From Candidatus Leptovillus gracilis (GTDB lineage Bacteria > Chloroflexota > Anaerolineae > Promineifilales > Promineifilaceae): 64,000 nt of DNA. The translations under genes and the position numbers were made by a program. Of this stretch, positions 42,617-50,805 are shown piece by piece; positions within the stretch are counted from its first letter, which is position 1; every line of letters starts with the position of its first letter. The stretch covers positions 62,001-126,000 of the forward strand of contig JADJXA010000001.1 in assembly GCA_016716065.1 (NCBI GenBank), written 5' to 3'. The notes beneath the pieces were generated by a model, which searched no databases, was not told the DNA's origin, and saw only the letters and a program-made list of their open reading frames with translations.

Positions 42617-43195
42617 ATTCGTAGAAGAAAAAGCAAACCAAAGAGCAGCACCAGCACCAGCGTCGAGTACCGGATTAACAATCGGATTCGTGTTCGCGAA
42701 GTCCGGTTGATTGATCAGGACAACCAGAACCATGATGTAGTGCCAATTCGCAAAGCTCTGGAGATGGCTCAGGAAGTCGGCCTAGATTTAGTCGAAGTCG
42801 CCCCAAATGCCGATCCGCCCGTATGTCGTATCATGGACTATGGCAAATTTGCCTACGAGAAGACCAAACGGGAACGCGAAGCGCGCAAGCATCAAAAACT
42901 GATTGAAATCAAGACGCTCAAGCTGACGCCAAGAACGGCCGATTTCCATCGGGACATCTTGGTTAAAAAGGCACGTGAATGGCTGGGTGAAGGGAAAAAG
43001 GTGAAGTTTCAGATTCGCTTTAGGGCGCGTGAAATCACCTACCCGGAAATCGGCCAGGAAATGTTGGAAGGCATTGCCAAAGAACTAGGTGACGTGTCCG
43101 AAGTTGAACAAGCGCCAAAATTAGAAGGCTGGTCCATGACCCTAATGCTTACGCCAGAGCTGCAAAAAGCAAAGAGTGAACCGGCTGAAAAATAA
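42617..43195 (+). CDS. infC: translation initiation factor IF-3, predicted AUU start
   Basis: The protein is 192 aa with an intact IF-3 fold: YRINNRIRVREVRLID, NADPPVCRIMDYGKFAYEKTKREREARK and the C-terminal KVKFQIRFRAREITYPEIG. IF-3 binds the 30S subunit and proofreads initiation. Between the in-frame upstream stop and the conserved block there is no ATG, GTG or TTG. The only initiator-like codon is ATT at 42617, with GGAGAG seven bases upstream. AUU is the known auto-regulated infC start in Escherichia coli. A TTG at 42707 would remove about 30 residues, including the conserved YRINN block. The gene is first in infC-rpmI-rplT. Confidence 0.93.
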   Translation: MRRRKSKPKSSTSTSVEYRINNRIRVREVRLIDQDNQNHDVVPIRKALEMAQEVGLDLVEVAPNADPPVCRIMDYGKFAYEKTKREREARKHQKLIEIKTLKLTPRTADFHRDILVKKAREWLGEGKKVKFQIRFRAREITYPEIGQEMLEGIAKELGDVSEVEQAPKLEGWSMTLMLTPELQKAKSEPAEK

Positions 43196-43208
43196 AACAG
43201 CGTTATTC

Positions 43209-43232
43209 CAAAAGCCCCCAGGGGGGCTTTTT
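43209..43232 (+). terminator. intrinsic terminator/attenuator between infC and rpmI
   Basis: AAAAGCCCCC and GGGGGGCTTTTTT form a tight hairpin with a U tract, 14 bases after infC and about 15 before rpmI. It must be read through or regulate rpmI-rplT. Confidence 0.85.
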
Positions 43233-43245
43233 TGTGAGGGTTAAT

Positions 43246-43494
43246 ATGCCAAAAGCGAAACAAAAGAAATATAAGTTAAAGTCCTACAAGGCGGCAGCCA
43301 AACGTTTCCGTATGACGTCAACCGGCAAAATTCTGCGCACCAAAGGCGGCAAAAGCCATTTGCGCCGGCGCAAATCTGCGCGTACCAAGAACTTGCTCTC
43401 AAGGATGTTGGTCGTGGAATCCGCCGGCGATCGTAAACGGATTAAGCGTATGGCTCCGTACATGAAGAAGTACAAGGCCAATCCGCCCAAATAG
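43246..43494 (+). CDS. rpmI: 50S ribosomal protein L35
   Basis: The protein (82 aa) is basic, with MPKAKQKKYKLKSYKAAAKRF, GKILRTKGGKSHLRRRKS and a C-terminal MAPYMKKY, all typical of bL35. It assembles with 23S rRNA in the large subunit. ATG 43246 is chosen; the longer frame from GTG 43234 starts inside the terminator. It is the middle gene of the operon; rplT follows after 97 bases. Confidence 0.95.
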   Translation: MPKAKQKKYKLKSYKAAAKRFRMTSTGKILRTKGGKSHLRRRKSARTKNLLSRMLVVESAGDRKRIKRMAPYMKKYKANPPK

Positions 43495-43591
43495 TTGACC
43501 GTCGGTCGTTGATAGTTTGTTTGTTCGCTGCCTGGCCTCGGTGTTTAGGCGCTTGAGTGCCCAGAGCTTTATAAAATGCGAGGTGTAAATT

Positions 43592-43945
43592 ATGAGAGTT
43601 AAAGGCGGGTTTACAACCCAACGTCGCCACAAGAAAGTGTTGGCGATGACCAAAGGCCAATGGGGAACACGCAGCAAGTTGTTCCGCCGTGGCAATGAAG
43701 CGATGATGAAATCCTACTGGTACGCTTACCGCGACCGGCGGGTGCGTCGTCGAGATTTCCGCCGCCTCTGGATTGCGCGCATCAATGCCGGTGCGCGGCT
43801 TCAAGGCATGAGCTACAGCCAACTGATTCATGGCTTGAAGTTGGCGAATGTTTCTTTGGATCGCAAAGTTTTGGCAGACCTGGCCGTGCGGGATGAAGCT
43901 GCTTTTGCGGCCGTGGTGGATGTAGCCAAACAAGCATTGGCTTAA
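43592..43945 (+). CDS. rplT: 50S ribosomal protein L20
   Basis: The protein (117 aa) is the standard bL20: MRVKGGFTTQRRHKKVL, RRDFRRLWIARINAGARLQGMSYSQLIHGLKLA and the C-terminal helix ending AKQALA. It is an early assembly protein of the 50S subunit and, in some bacteria, the repressor of its own operon. AGGTGT precedes the ATG. A terminator follows. There are no ACGGCCGT octamers in the operon. Confidence 0.97.
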   Translation: MRVKGGFTTQRRHKKVLAMTKGQWGTRSKLFRRGNEAMMKSYWYAYRDRRVRRRDFRRLWIARINAGARLQGMSYSQLIHGLKLANVSLDRKVLADLAVRDEAAFAAVVDVAKQALA

Positions 43946-43968
43946 TTTCGTTTTACCCCCCTCTATCA

Positions 43969-44006
43969 TAAAAAGCGTCACGCTTGTTAACGGCGTGGCG
44001 CTTTTT
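43969..44006 (+). terminator. terminator of the infC-rpmI-rplT operon
   Basis: AAAAAGCGTCACGC pairs with GCGTGGCGCTTTTT over a short loop. It lies 24 bases after the rplT stop. Confidence 0.88.
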
Positions 44007-44145
44007 GCGTTATCAGGTGGCCGCTCCTTGTGATGAACGATGTCTAAACGAGGGCGAGACGTAGTTGTCGCTGCCCTTGCCTTTGAGTACTATCGCTGAC
44101 TGGTCTGGAACTTAGGGTTCGTTTGCAATTAACTTTGGAGTTTCC

Positions 44146-44178
44146 AGATTGGACCAATCTTGGAGATTGGTCCAATCT
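44146..44178. repeat. pair of 15-bp palindromes
   Basis: AGATTGGACCAATCT and AGATTGGTCCAATCT (each other's complement) are separated by three bases. They lie in the otherwise featureless gap 44010-44300 between rplT and the GT39 cluster. A degenerate version lies at 31431-31464. Confidence 0.75.
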
Positions 44179-44300
44179 CACCAGGTTAAAAACATATGAA
44201 CCCTTATGTGTAGAGCGCAGAGTGCAAAGATAGGAGAAGTTGGCCGAGTGATTTCTTAAAGCTCTCTTGTCGGACGCTAAACGCCAGGCCGAGAAGATTT

Positions 44301-46397
44301 ATGATGACTATGGGACGCAAGGAACAACAGACCTATATGGCCTGGATGCTGTTGGTGCTGTTAACGGCCGTTTCTCTGCGCCTGTTCGCCCTCGCCACCA
44401 TCCCACCCGGCCTCACCCACGACGAAGCCGACCACGGCATCACCGCCTGGAGCATCGTCAATGGCGCGCGCGCCCTGTATTTCACCATCGGTTACGGCCG
44501 TGAACCTTTATACGATTACGCTACGGCCGTCGTCATGCGCTTCTTGGGTCCCACTTATCTGGCAGGGCGGTTGACGGCCGTTTATTTCAGTCTCATCCTC
44601 ATCGCCGGCATGGCCGCCTGGGTGCGGCGGGCGTTTGATTGGCAAACGGCCGTGCTTGCCGCCGCCGGGGTGTCCGTTGGCTTCTGGGCGGTCATGACCG
44701 CCCGCCAATCGCTGCGCTCCATCACCCTGCCGGCGCTTTTTGTATTAACCGTCTACCTCTTCTGGCGCGGCCTGGAAGAAAATTGGAAGCAAACAGACGC
44801 GGATGCACACAAATCAAAATCAGCCTCCATCCGCGTTAATCCGCGTCCCATTCTCTTGTTCACCGCCGCCGGTACTGTATTGGGGCTGACATTTTACACC
44901 TACATCCCGGCGCGGTTGCTCTGGGCGATCTTCCCGGCAACATTGGGTTATCTGGCCTGGCAAAATCGGCCGCTGCTGCGCCAGGTGTGGGCAGGAACGG
45001 CCGTTATGCTGCTGGCTGCCGGGCTGGTGGGCGCGCCGTTGTTTGGCTATCTGCTCGCCCACCCGGAAGCCGAGACGCGCATCGGGCAGTTGAGTGCGCC
45101 GTTAACGGCCGTAACCCAGGGCAACCCGACGATCCTCTGGCAAAACACACTGGCCGGGCTGGGCCTGTTTGCTTTTAGCGGCGACACCTATTGGCGCTAC
45201 AACATCGCCGGGAAACCCCTGCTGCCGCCGCTTATGGCGGTCCTCTTTTTTGCCGGACTGCTGTGGGCCGGGTGGCTGATAGGAACCGGGCGGCGGCAGA
45301 AAAGGCTGGAATCTGCGGCCGCTTTTCTGGCGTTGGCCTGGCTGCTGGCCGGATTGGCCCCGGCGTTGGTGACAGGCGCGCGGCTGTCCACTACCCAGAC
45401 CATTGCAATGCAGCCGGTGGTCTACCTGTTCCCGGCATTGGCGCTGCGCGTCGTCATGCGTCGGGCGTCAGACGTATGGCCCAAACGGATGGCGGCTGAC
45501 AGATTGCGCACGACGAGCGGCGTCATCCTCCTGCTGCTGTTTGGCGGCACGGCCGCGGCCACCGCCAGGGATTATTTCGCCGTCTGGGCCAATCAACCCG
45601 ACGTGCGCGTGGAGTACGAAAGCACGATGGTCGCCGCCATGCAGGCGATTAACCAGGAGGAAATGCCCCACACGGCCGTTTCCAGCCAAACTCCGGGCCC
45701 GTTTCACACACCAGCCGTCGCCGCCATGACCCTATCGCCCCATTTGCCCACGCCGCGCTGGTTCGACGCCCGCACCAGCCTGGTGCTGCTCACCGCATCC
45801 CAAAGTTTCGTGCTTATCCCCGGATTTACGCCCATCAATCCGGCGCTGGCGACCTATTTTGAGACGGCCGTTCTCGTCCAAACGCTCCCCATGCGCCCCA
45901 CTGATCTGGACCGCCCGTTGGACATTTACACGGTGGACAGCGCCCTACTAGCTGCCGACTGGGCGACCCAATTTCAACCAGCCACACCCGTCAACTTTGG
46001 CAATACGGCCGTTTTCCTGGGTTATGATCTACAAACACCAACAGTCTCGCCCGGCGGGATGGTGACGCTGGCGACGTGGTGGCGGGTGGAAGGGCCGCTG
46101 CCCGACGCCGTATTGTTTACCCAGGTATTAGGGCCAGACGGCCGTCCCATCGCCCAGGCCGACCGGTTAGATGTGCCCGGCGCAGGTTGGCAGGCCGGCG
46201 ACCAGTTCATCCAACTGCACCAGTTCACGCTGCCAGAGACTACGGCCGTCGGCCAATACCCCATCATCATCGGTCTGTACACCTGCCCGGCAGCCTGCGG
46301 AGAGAAGGAAGCGCCACAGCGCCTACCCATCCTCAGCCCGTTCGGCCTGCCCGGCGACTATTTGCCCATCACCAAACTGAGCGTGGCTGCCCCATGA
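44301..46397 (+). CDS. GT39-type membrane glycosyltransferase
   Basis: The protein (698 aa) opens with PPGLTHDEADHGITAW carrying the acidic pair, followed by about ten membrane segments. The soluble C-terminal part has the shared beta-sandwich (VNFGNTAVFLGYDLQTPTVSPGGMVTLATWWRV) and an extra Cys-containing loop (LYTCPAACGEK). It is first of three consecutive GT39-like genes. Its stop overlaps the ATG of the next (ATGA), so they are coupled. The run suggests a multi-step or multi-donor surface-glycan pathway. Start choice among two near ATGs is uncertain by a few codons. Confidence 0.86.
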   Translation: MMTMGRKEQQTYMAWMLLVLLTAVSLRLFALATIPPGLTHDEADHGITAWSIVNGARALYFTIGYGREPLYDYATAVVMRFLGPTYLAGRLTAVYFSLILIAGMAAWVRRAFDWQTAVLAAAGVSVGFWAVMTARQSLRSITLPALFVLTVYLFWRGLEENWKQTDADAHKSKSASIRVNPRPILLFTAAGTVLGLTFYTYIPARLLWAIFPATLGYLAWQNRPLLRQVWAGTAVMLLAAGLVGAPLFGYLLAHPEAETRIGQLSAPLTAVTQGNPTILWQNTLAGLGLFAFSGDTYWRYNIAGKPLLPPLMAVLFFAGLLWAGWLIGTGRRQKRLESAAAFLALAWLLAGLAPALVTGARLSTTQTIAMQPVVYLFPALALRVVMRRASDVWPKRMAADRLRTTSGVILLLLFGGTAAATARDYFAVWANQPDVRVEYESTMVAAMQAINQEEMPHTAVSSQTPGPFHTPAVAAMTLSPHLPTPRWFDARTSLVLLTASQSFVLIPGFTPINPALATYFETAVLVQTLPMRPTDLDRPLDIYTVDSALLAADWATQFQPATPVNFGNTAVFLGYDLQTPTVSPGGMVTLATWWRVEGPLPDAVLFTQVLGPDGRPIAQADRLDVPGAGWQAGDQFIQLHQFTLPETTAVGQYPIIIGLYTCPAACGEKEAPQRLPILSPFGLPGDYLPITKLSVAAP

Positions 46398-48451
46398 ACC
46401 ACACTCGCCTGCCCTACGAGCATTGGCTCATTTTACTCATCACCCTGCTGGCGTTTGGCCTGCGCGTCTGGCAGTTGAACCGCGTGCCGCCCGGCTGGCG
46501 CGACGACGAATTGATTGAAACGCTGATCATCTCGCAGCGGGTGCTGGATGGCGAATGGGCCGTCTATTACGCCGATGCCTCCGGCCACGAAGCGCTGTAC
46601 CACGTCCTGAACGCCGCCATGTTGGCCTTATTTGGCCCAACAACCTGGGGCATTCGCCTGCTCTCGGTCATCCTGGGAACCCTGACTGTGCCGCTGACTT
46701 ATCTGTTGGGGCGCCGGCTGTTTGGCTCGACGGTGGGGCTGCTGGCGGCGGCCTTGCTGGCGACGAGCTTCTGGTCGTTGATGTATTCGCGCATTGGGCT
46801 GCGCCATATTTTGCTGACGCCGTTGGTATTGGCCGCCTTCTACTTCTTCTGGCGCGGGCTGCAAAAAAGCCGGTGGGCAGGATGGTTTGATGGCCGGTCG
46901 CCGCTGCTCAGTTATTTGTTGACGGCCGTTTTCCTGGCGCTGGGTTTCTACACCTATTTTGCCGGGCGTGGGCTGCCGTTAATCCTGGTGGCTTTTATGG
47001 GCTACCTGGCCGTGTTCGCCTGGCCGTTGTTCCGGCGACATTGGCCGGGCTTTGCGCTGCTGTTGGCAACGGCCGTGTTTCTGGCCGTGCCGCTAATCGT
47101 CACCTTGCGGCAGCAGCCGGAATCAGAAGCGCGGGTGGCAGAGCTGGCGCTGCCACTGGTAGAGGCGCAGATCGGTAATTTTGCGCCCATTTGGCAATAT
47201 ACGCTCACCACCCTGAGCATGTTCCACAACAGCGGCGACCCTGAATGGTTATACAACATCCCCCAGCGTCCCATATTTGGGCCGGTGGGCGCAGGTTTGT
47301 TCTGGCTGGGGGTGGCGCTGGCCGGCTGGTATGCTTTGCAGCCAGCCGCCGCCACCCTCCGCGCTCTCGCCGTGCGCACCCGGCGACCGGCCGCCGCGCC
47401 CATCCACCTGAGCAGCGCCTTTTTGTTGATCTGGTGGCTGGCGGGCATCGCGCCCGGCTTTATCAGCGTGCCTCCGGCCAGTTTGGGGCACACCATTATG
47501 AGCCAATCGGCCGTGTATATGCTCAGTGCGCTGCCGGTGGGCTGGCTGGCGACGATGGGACGTAAGAAGTATGCCGTTGACCGTTTACGGAATACGGCTT
47601 ACGGCCTACGGCTTACGGCCGTCACCCTGGGCTTGCTCTTGTTCATCAGCACCGGCTGGCGGGATGCGCAAGATTATTTTGTCAATTGGCCGGCGCGGGG
47701 CATGGTGCGCTTCCTATATCGCGCCGAAGTCCATGAGACGGCCGTTTATCTGAACAACCACCCGGACATCACCGACGTGGGGCTGACCAGTGTGTTGGCC
47801 GGTCCCTGGGACCAGGCGGCGCTGGACATTGATTTGCAGACGGCCGTTCAGCCCCGCTGGTACAACCCCGACCGGGCGCTGCTGCTGCAACCTTCTTTGG
47901 TCTTGGCCGGTTGGCCGCAGCCGCCGCAGTTTTTGCCGGAAGCCTACACGCCGCTGGCGGAACGGCCGTCTATTGGCGCTTATCGCTTTTACACGATTGA
48001 TTATGATTTCCCACCGGGCGAGAAGGTTTGTTTTGTCAATGGATTGTGCCTGGAAACGGCCGTTTATGATTCTGTGACCGGGCGTTTAACGCTTGTCTGG
48101 CAGGTGGGCGAAGCGTTCGATTTGCCGCCCATGCCGCTGATCAGCAATCCGCCGCCGCCGGGGGTGTACGCCGGGCCGCGCCTCAGCGTCTTTGCCCATT
48201 TGCTAGACGCCGCCGGTGGGCTGCTAACGGGTGACGATGGCCTGTGGGTGGACGCGCGCTATTTGCAGCCGGGCGACCGCTTTGCCCAATTCCACCAACT
48301 AACGCCGCCGGACGGCGCCCTGGCGGGCGGCGTGGCCTTTGGCCTGTACGACCCGATGACCGGGAAGCGTATCCCGACGGTAGACGGCCGTGACAGCCTA
48401 CAATTAAGAATAGATCAGCGCGGAGACGCGGAGAACAGGGAGATTAAATGA
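46394..48451 (+). CDS. GT39-type membrane glycosyltransferase
   Basis: The protein is 685 aa. PPGWRDDELIETL supplies the acidic pair and about ten helices follow. The C-terminal beta-sandwich is present (LTLVWQVGEAFDLPP, FAHLLDAAGGLLTGDDG). A TTACGG word repeat (47578-47626) lies inside the ORF, read as DRLRNTAYGLRLTAV between helices. The ATG overlaps the preceding stop by four bases, supporting the start. A longer frame to 46076 overlaps the upstream gene and is not real. Confidence 0.86.
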   Translation: MNHTRLPYEHWLILLITLLAFGLRVWQLNRVPPGWRDDELIETLIISQRVLDGEWAVYYADASGHEALYHVLNAAMLALFGPTTWGIRLLSVILGTLTVPLTYLLGRRLFGSTVGLLAAALLATSFWSLMYSRIGLRHILLTPLVLAAFYFFWRGLQKSRWAGWFDGRSPLLSYLLTAVFLALGFYTYFAGRGLPLILVAFMGYLAVFAWPLFRRHWPGFALLLATAVFLAVPLIVTLRQQPESEARVAELALPLVEAQIGNFAPIWQYTLTTLSMFHNSGDPEWLYNIPQRPIFGPVGAGLFWLGVALAGWYALQPAAATLRALAVRTRRPAAAPIHLSSAFLLIWWLAGIAPGFISVPPASLGHTIMSQSAVYMLSALPVGWLATMGRKKYAVDRLRNTAYGLRLTAVTLGLLLFISTGWRDAQDYFVNWPARGMVRFLYRAEVHETAVYLNNHPDITDVGLTSVLAGPWDQAALDIDLQTAVQPRWYNPDRALLLQPSLVLAGWPQPPQFLPEAYTPLAERPSIGAYRFYTIDYDFPPGEKVCFVNGLCLETAVYDSVTGRLTLVWQVGEAFDLPPMPLISNPPPPGVYAGPRLSVFAHLLDAAGGLLTGDDGLWVDARYLQPGDRFAQFHQLTPPDGALAGGVAFGLYDPMTGKRIPTVDGRDSLQLRIDQRGDAENREIK
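47578..47626 (+). repeat. in-frame TTACGG word repeat in GT39 gene
   Basis: Words of the type CGTTTACGGAATACGGCTTA and CGGCTTACGG lie between coding blocks. The unit matches the intergenic words at 16565 and 24840. The reading frame is preserved. Confidence 0.7.
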
Positions 48452-48491
48452 TTGAAAATCCCCCGCGCCGCCGTGACGCCAATCATCTGGA

Positions 48492-50729
48492 GTGATAAGT
48501 TTGCAACCTGGAACCGCAGCGACCTGGAGCCGGCGGGCGATGGCCCTGGTGTTGGTCGTTTTTATGGGGCTGGCATTTGCCGCCAACGTGATCAATCCGC
48601 TGCACGAGGCGACGGATGAACTGCGCCATTACCGCTTTGTGCAAACCATCGTGCAGCACAAGGCGCTGCCGGTGCAGGGAGTAGGCTGCAATGCCCAGGG
48701 GCATCATCCGCCGCTGTTTTACGCGGTGGCGGCGTTGGCGACCGGTTGGGTAGATACGACCGGTGAGGGGGATTGTTATGACCCACCGCCAAACCCATTT
48801 TGGGCATACCGCTACTGGGAAGTGGGGCGCGATAACAAGAATCAATATCTGCATTATACGGCCGTTGAAGGTTTTCCCTGGCATGGCGGAGCGTTGGCCG
48901 CCCACCTGACGCGGCTGGTGAACAGCTTGTTTGGCGCGGCAGCGGTGTGGCTGACCTACCTGATCGGGCTGGCAATCTGGCCGAAACGGCCGTTTCTGGC
49001 TGTCGCCGGAGCGGCTCTGGTGGGTTTCAACCCGATGTTTGTCTACATGTCCGGGTCTGTCAACAACGATGTGATTGCCGCCTTTAGCGGCGCGGCCATT
49101 ACCCTGGCCTGCGTGCGGCTGGTGCAGGACGAGCGTGGTCTGAGTCTGCGCTGGGGGCTGATTCTGGGCGTGCTGTACAGCCTGGCGCTGCTGAGCAAAT
49201 TCAACCTGGCGGCCATCGCCGGGCTGATTGGCGCGGCAATGACTTGGGTGGCCTGGCACAAACGGCAGTGGCGCGCCTGGGTGCAGGCAGGGTTGGCGCT
49301 GATGGGGGTGACGGCCGTTCTGACTGGCTGGTGGTTTGGGCGCAACCAGATATTGTACGGCGAGCCGACCGGCGTTGAAAAGCTGACCGAACTGTGGGGC
49401 GTGCGTGACCCTTCGCAGAGTTTCTGGCTGGCGGTGTCGGAATTGGATTATGTCTGGACCAGCTTGTGGGGGCGTTTTGGCTACGGCCAAATTCCCCTGC
49501 CAAACGTGATGTATGCCGGTCTGGGGGCGTTGGCAATTCTGGGAGTGACCGGGTATGCCCTGCCCTTTGTACGCCGCGAGACACAGGAATTAAAGGAAAC
49601 GGCCGTCCCCCTGCTGCTGCTCTTGCTGAACGTGCTTCTATTTTTAGGCGTCCTCTTCAACTATCTACTAATCAGCCCGGCTGGGCCGATGGGGCGCTTC
49701 TTTTTCCCGGCGCTGCCGGCGCTGGCGGTGCTGCTGGCCTATGGATTGAGCCAATATGGGGCGACGGGGCAACGGCCGTTTCGCGCCGACGTCTGGCTGG
49801 CAGGCATTTTAAACGGCGGCATGGCCCTGCTGACACTCATCGCTTTCTGGGGCTATCTGCGCCCGGCGTATGCCCAACCACCCGGATTTACGCCAACGGC
49901 CGTACCCAATCCCATCAACGCCCAATTCGACAGTTTCGTCAATTTGCGCGGCTATGAACTGCGGCAAAACGAGGTACGGCCGGGCGAAACCCTGGATTTA
50001 GACCTGTATTGGGAAGTGACCGCCAAACCGCCAGGCGATTACCTGTTGTTTGTCCATCTGATAGACGAAAACGGCCTGATGGTGGCTCAACGCGACACCC
50101 ATCCCGGATTGGGCAATTTCCCGGCCAGCAATTGGCAGGCGGGTGATCGTTTTGTCGAATCTATTCGTCTGGTCGTGCCAGAAACAGCTTACACGCCGGA
50201 CAACGCCACGCTGTACGTGGGTTATGTCGCCCCCGGCGCCTATCGCCTGGGCATCAGCAGGGAGGGCGTGGGGCTGGGCGATGCGCTGCCCCTGGCCGAA
50301 ATCGCCATCACGCCGATTCCCGGCGATTTGCCCAATGCGCAAAACCAAAACTTTAACAATCGTCTGCGCCTGCGCGGTTATGAATACAACAAACGCAGCT
50401 TTTTGCCCGGCGATGTGCTGGCGGTGACGTTGTATTGGGAGCGTTTGTCCGGCGACCCGGCGGACAATTGGGTACGCATCAGCGTGGTGGATGGCGAGGG
50501 CAAGGAAGTCATCTATCAGGAGAGCCAACCGCCAGCCGAGGGGCAGCCGGGAGAGGTGATTCGGGACGAGCATTGGCTGGACCTGGGCTACAGCCTGGCA
50601 GCTGGCGCTTACACGATTCATGTGACCTTAATGGACGTTGTTAGTGGACAGGTGCAAACTATTGTGGCTGACGATGGACGCCAGATAAATGATCATTTAT
50701 CATTAGCTCAGATTCGATTGCAGCAGTAA
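48492..50729 (+). CDS. membrane glycosyltransferase, GT39/DUF2142-like with two C-terminal beta-sandwiches
   Basis: The protein (745 aa) has EATDELRHYRFV as the acidic site and GHHPPLFYAVAALATG as the second motif, with about eleven membrane helices (residues 15-480). The C terminus holds two consecutive copies of the beta-sandwich (residues 500-620 and 625-745, both with RGYE near the start and a YxxxLPGD/RPGETL-type strand). The DUF2142-like spacing of the loops differs from the other four. It starts with GTG, 40 bases after the preceding gene, and is third in the run. The function as a polyprenyl-sugar transferase is inferred. Confidence 0.83.
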   Translation: MISLQPGTAATWSRRAMALVLVVFMGLAFAANVINPLHEATDELRHYRFVQTIVQHKALPVQGVGCNAQGHHPPLFYAVAALATGWVDTTGEGDCYDPPPNPFWAYRYWEVGRDNKNQYLHYTAVEGFPWHGGALAAHLTRLVNSLFGAAAVWLTYLIGLAIWPKRPFLAVAGAALVGFNPMFVYMSGSVNNDVIAAFSGAAITLACVRLVQDERGLSLRWGLILGVLYSLALLSKFNLAAIAGLIGAAMTWVAWHKRQWRAWVQAGLALMGVTAVLTGWWFGRNQILYGEPTGVEKLTELWGVRDPSQSFWLAVSELDYVWTSLWGRFGYGQIPLPNVMYAGLGALAILGVTGYALPFVRRETQELKETAVPLLLLLLNVLLFLGVLFNYLLISPAGPMGRFFFPALPALAVLLAYGLSQYGATGQRPFRADVWLAGILNGGMALLTLIAFWGYLRPAYAQPPGFTPTAVPNPINAQFDSFVNLRGYELRQNEVRPGETLDLDLYWEVTAKPPGDYLLFVHLIDENGLMVAQRDTHPGLGNFPASNWQAGDRFVESIRLVVPETAYTPDNATLYVGYVAPGAYRLGISREGVGLGDALPLAEIAITPIPGDLPNAQNQNFNNRLRLRGYEYNKRSFLPGDVLAVTLYWERLSGDPADNWVRISVVDGEGKEVIYQESQPPAEGQPGEVIRDEHWLDLGYSLAAGAYTIHVTLMDVVSGQVQTIVADDGRQINDHLSLAQIRLQQ

Positions 50730-50805
50730 ATACGGGCGAACGCCTGGCAGGTCTAGCACCGTAAACCGTATTCAGTATCAGTTAAGCCGCTTCGGGGAAA
50801 ATTGT

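Noticed and set aside
44236..44300. A tRNA-Ser/Leu-like D-arm (GTTGGCCGAGTGATTTCTTAA)
   Set aside because: No acceptor stem, anticodon arm or T-psi-C arm (GGTTCGAATCC-like) can be aligned around it, so it is treated as chance or a degraded remnant at best.
46076..46393. An N-terminal extension of the second GT39 gene in the 44-48 kb run
   Set aside because: It overlaps the upstream GT39 gene in another frame. The ATG at 46394 in an ATGA overlap is the natural start, and the extension is Arg/Pro-rich without a fold.
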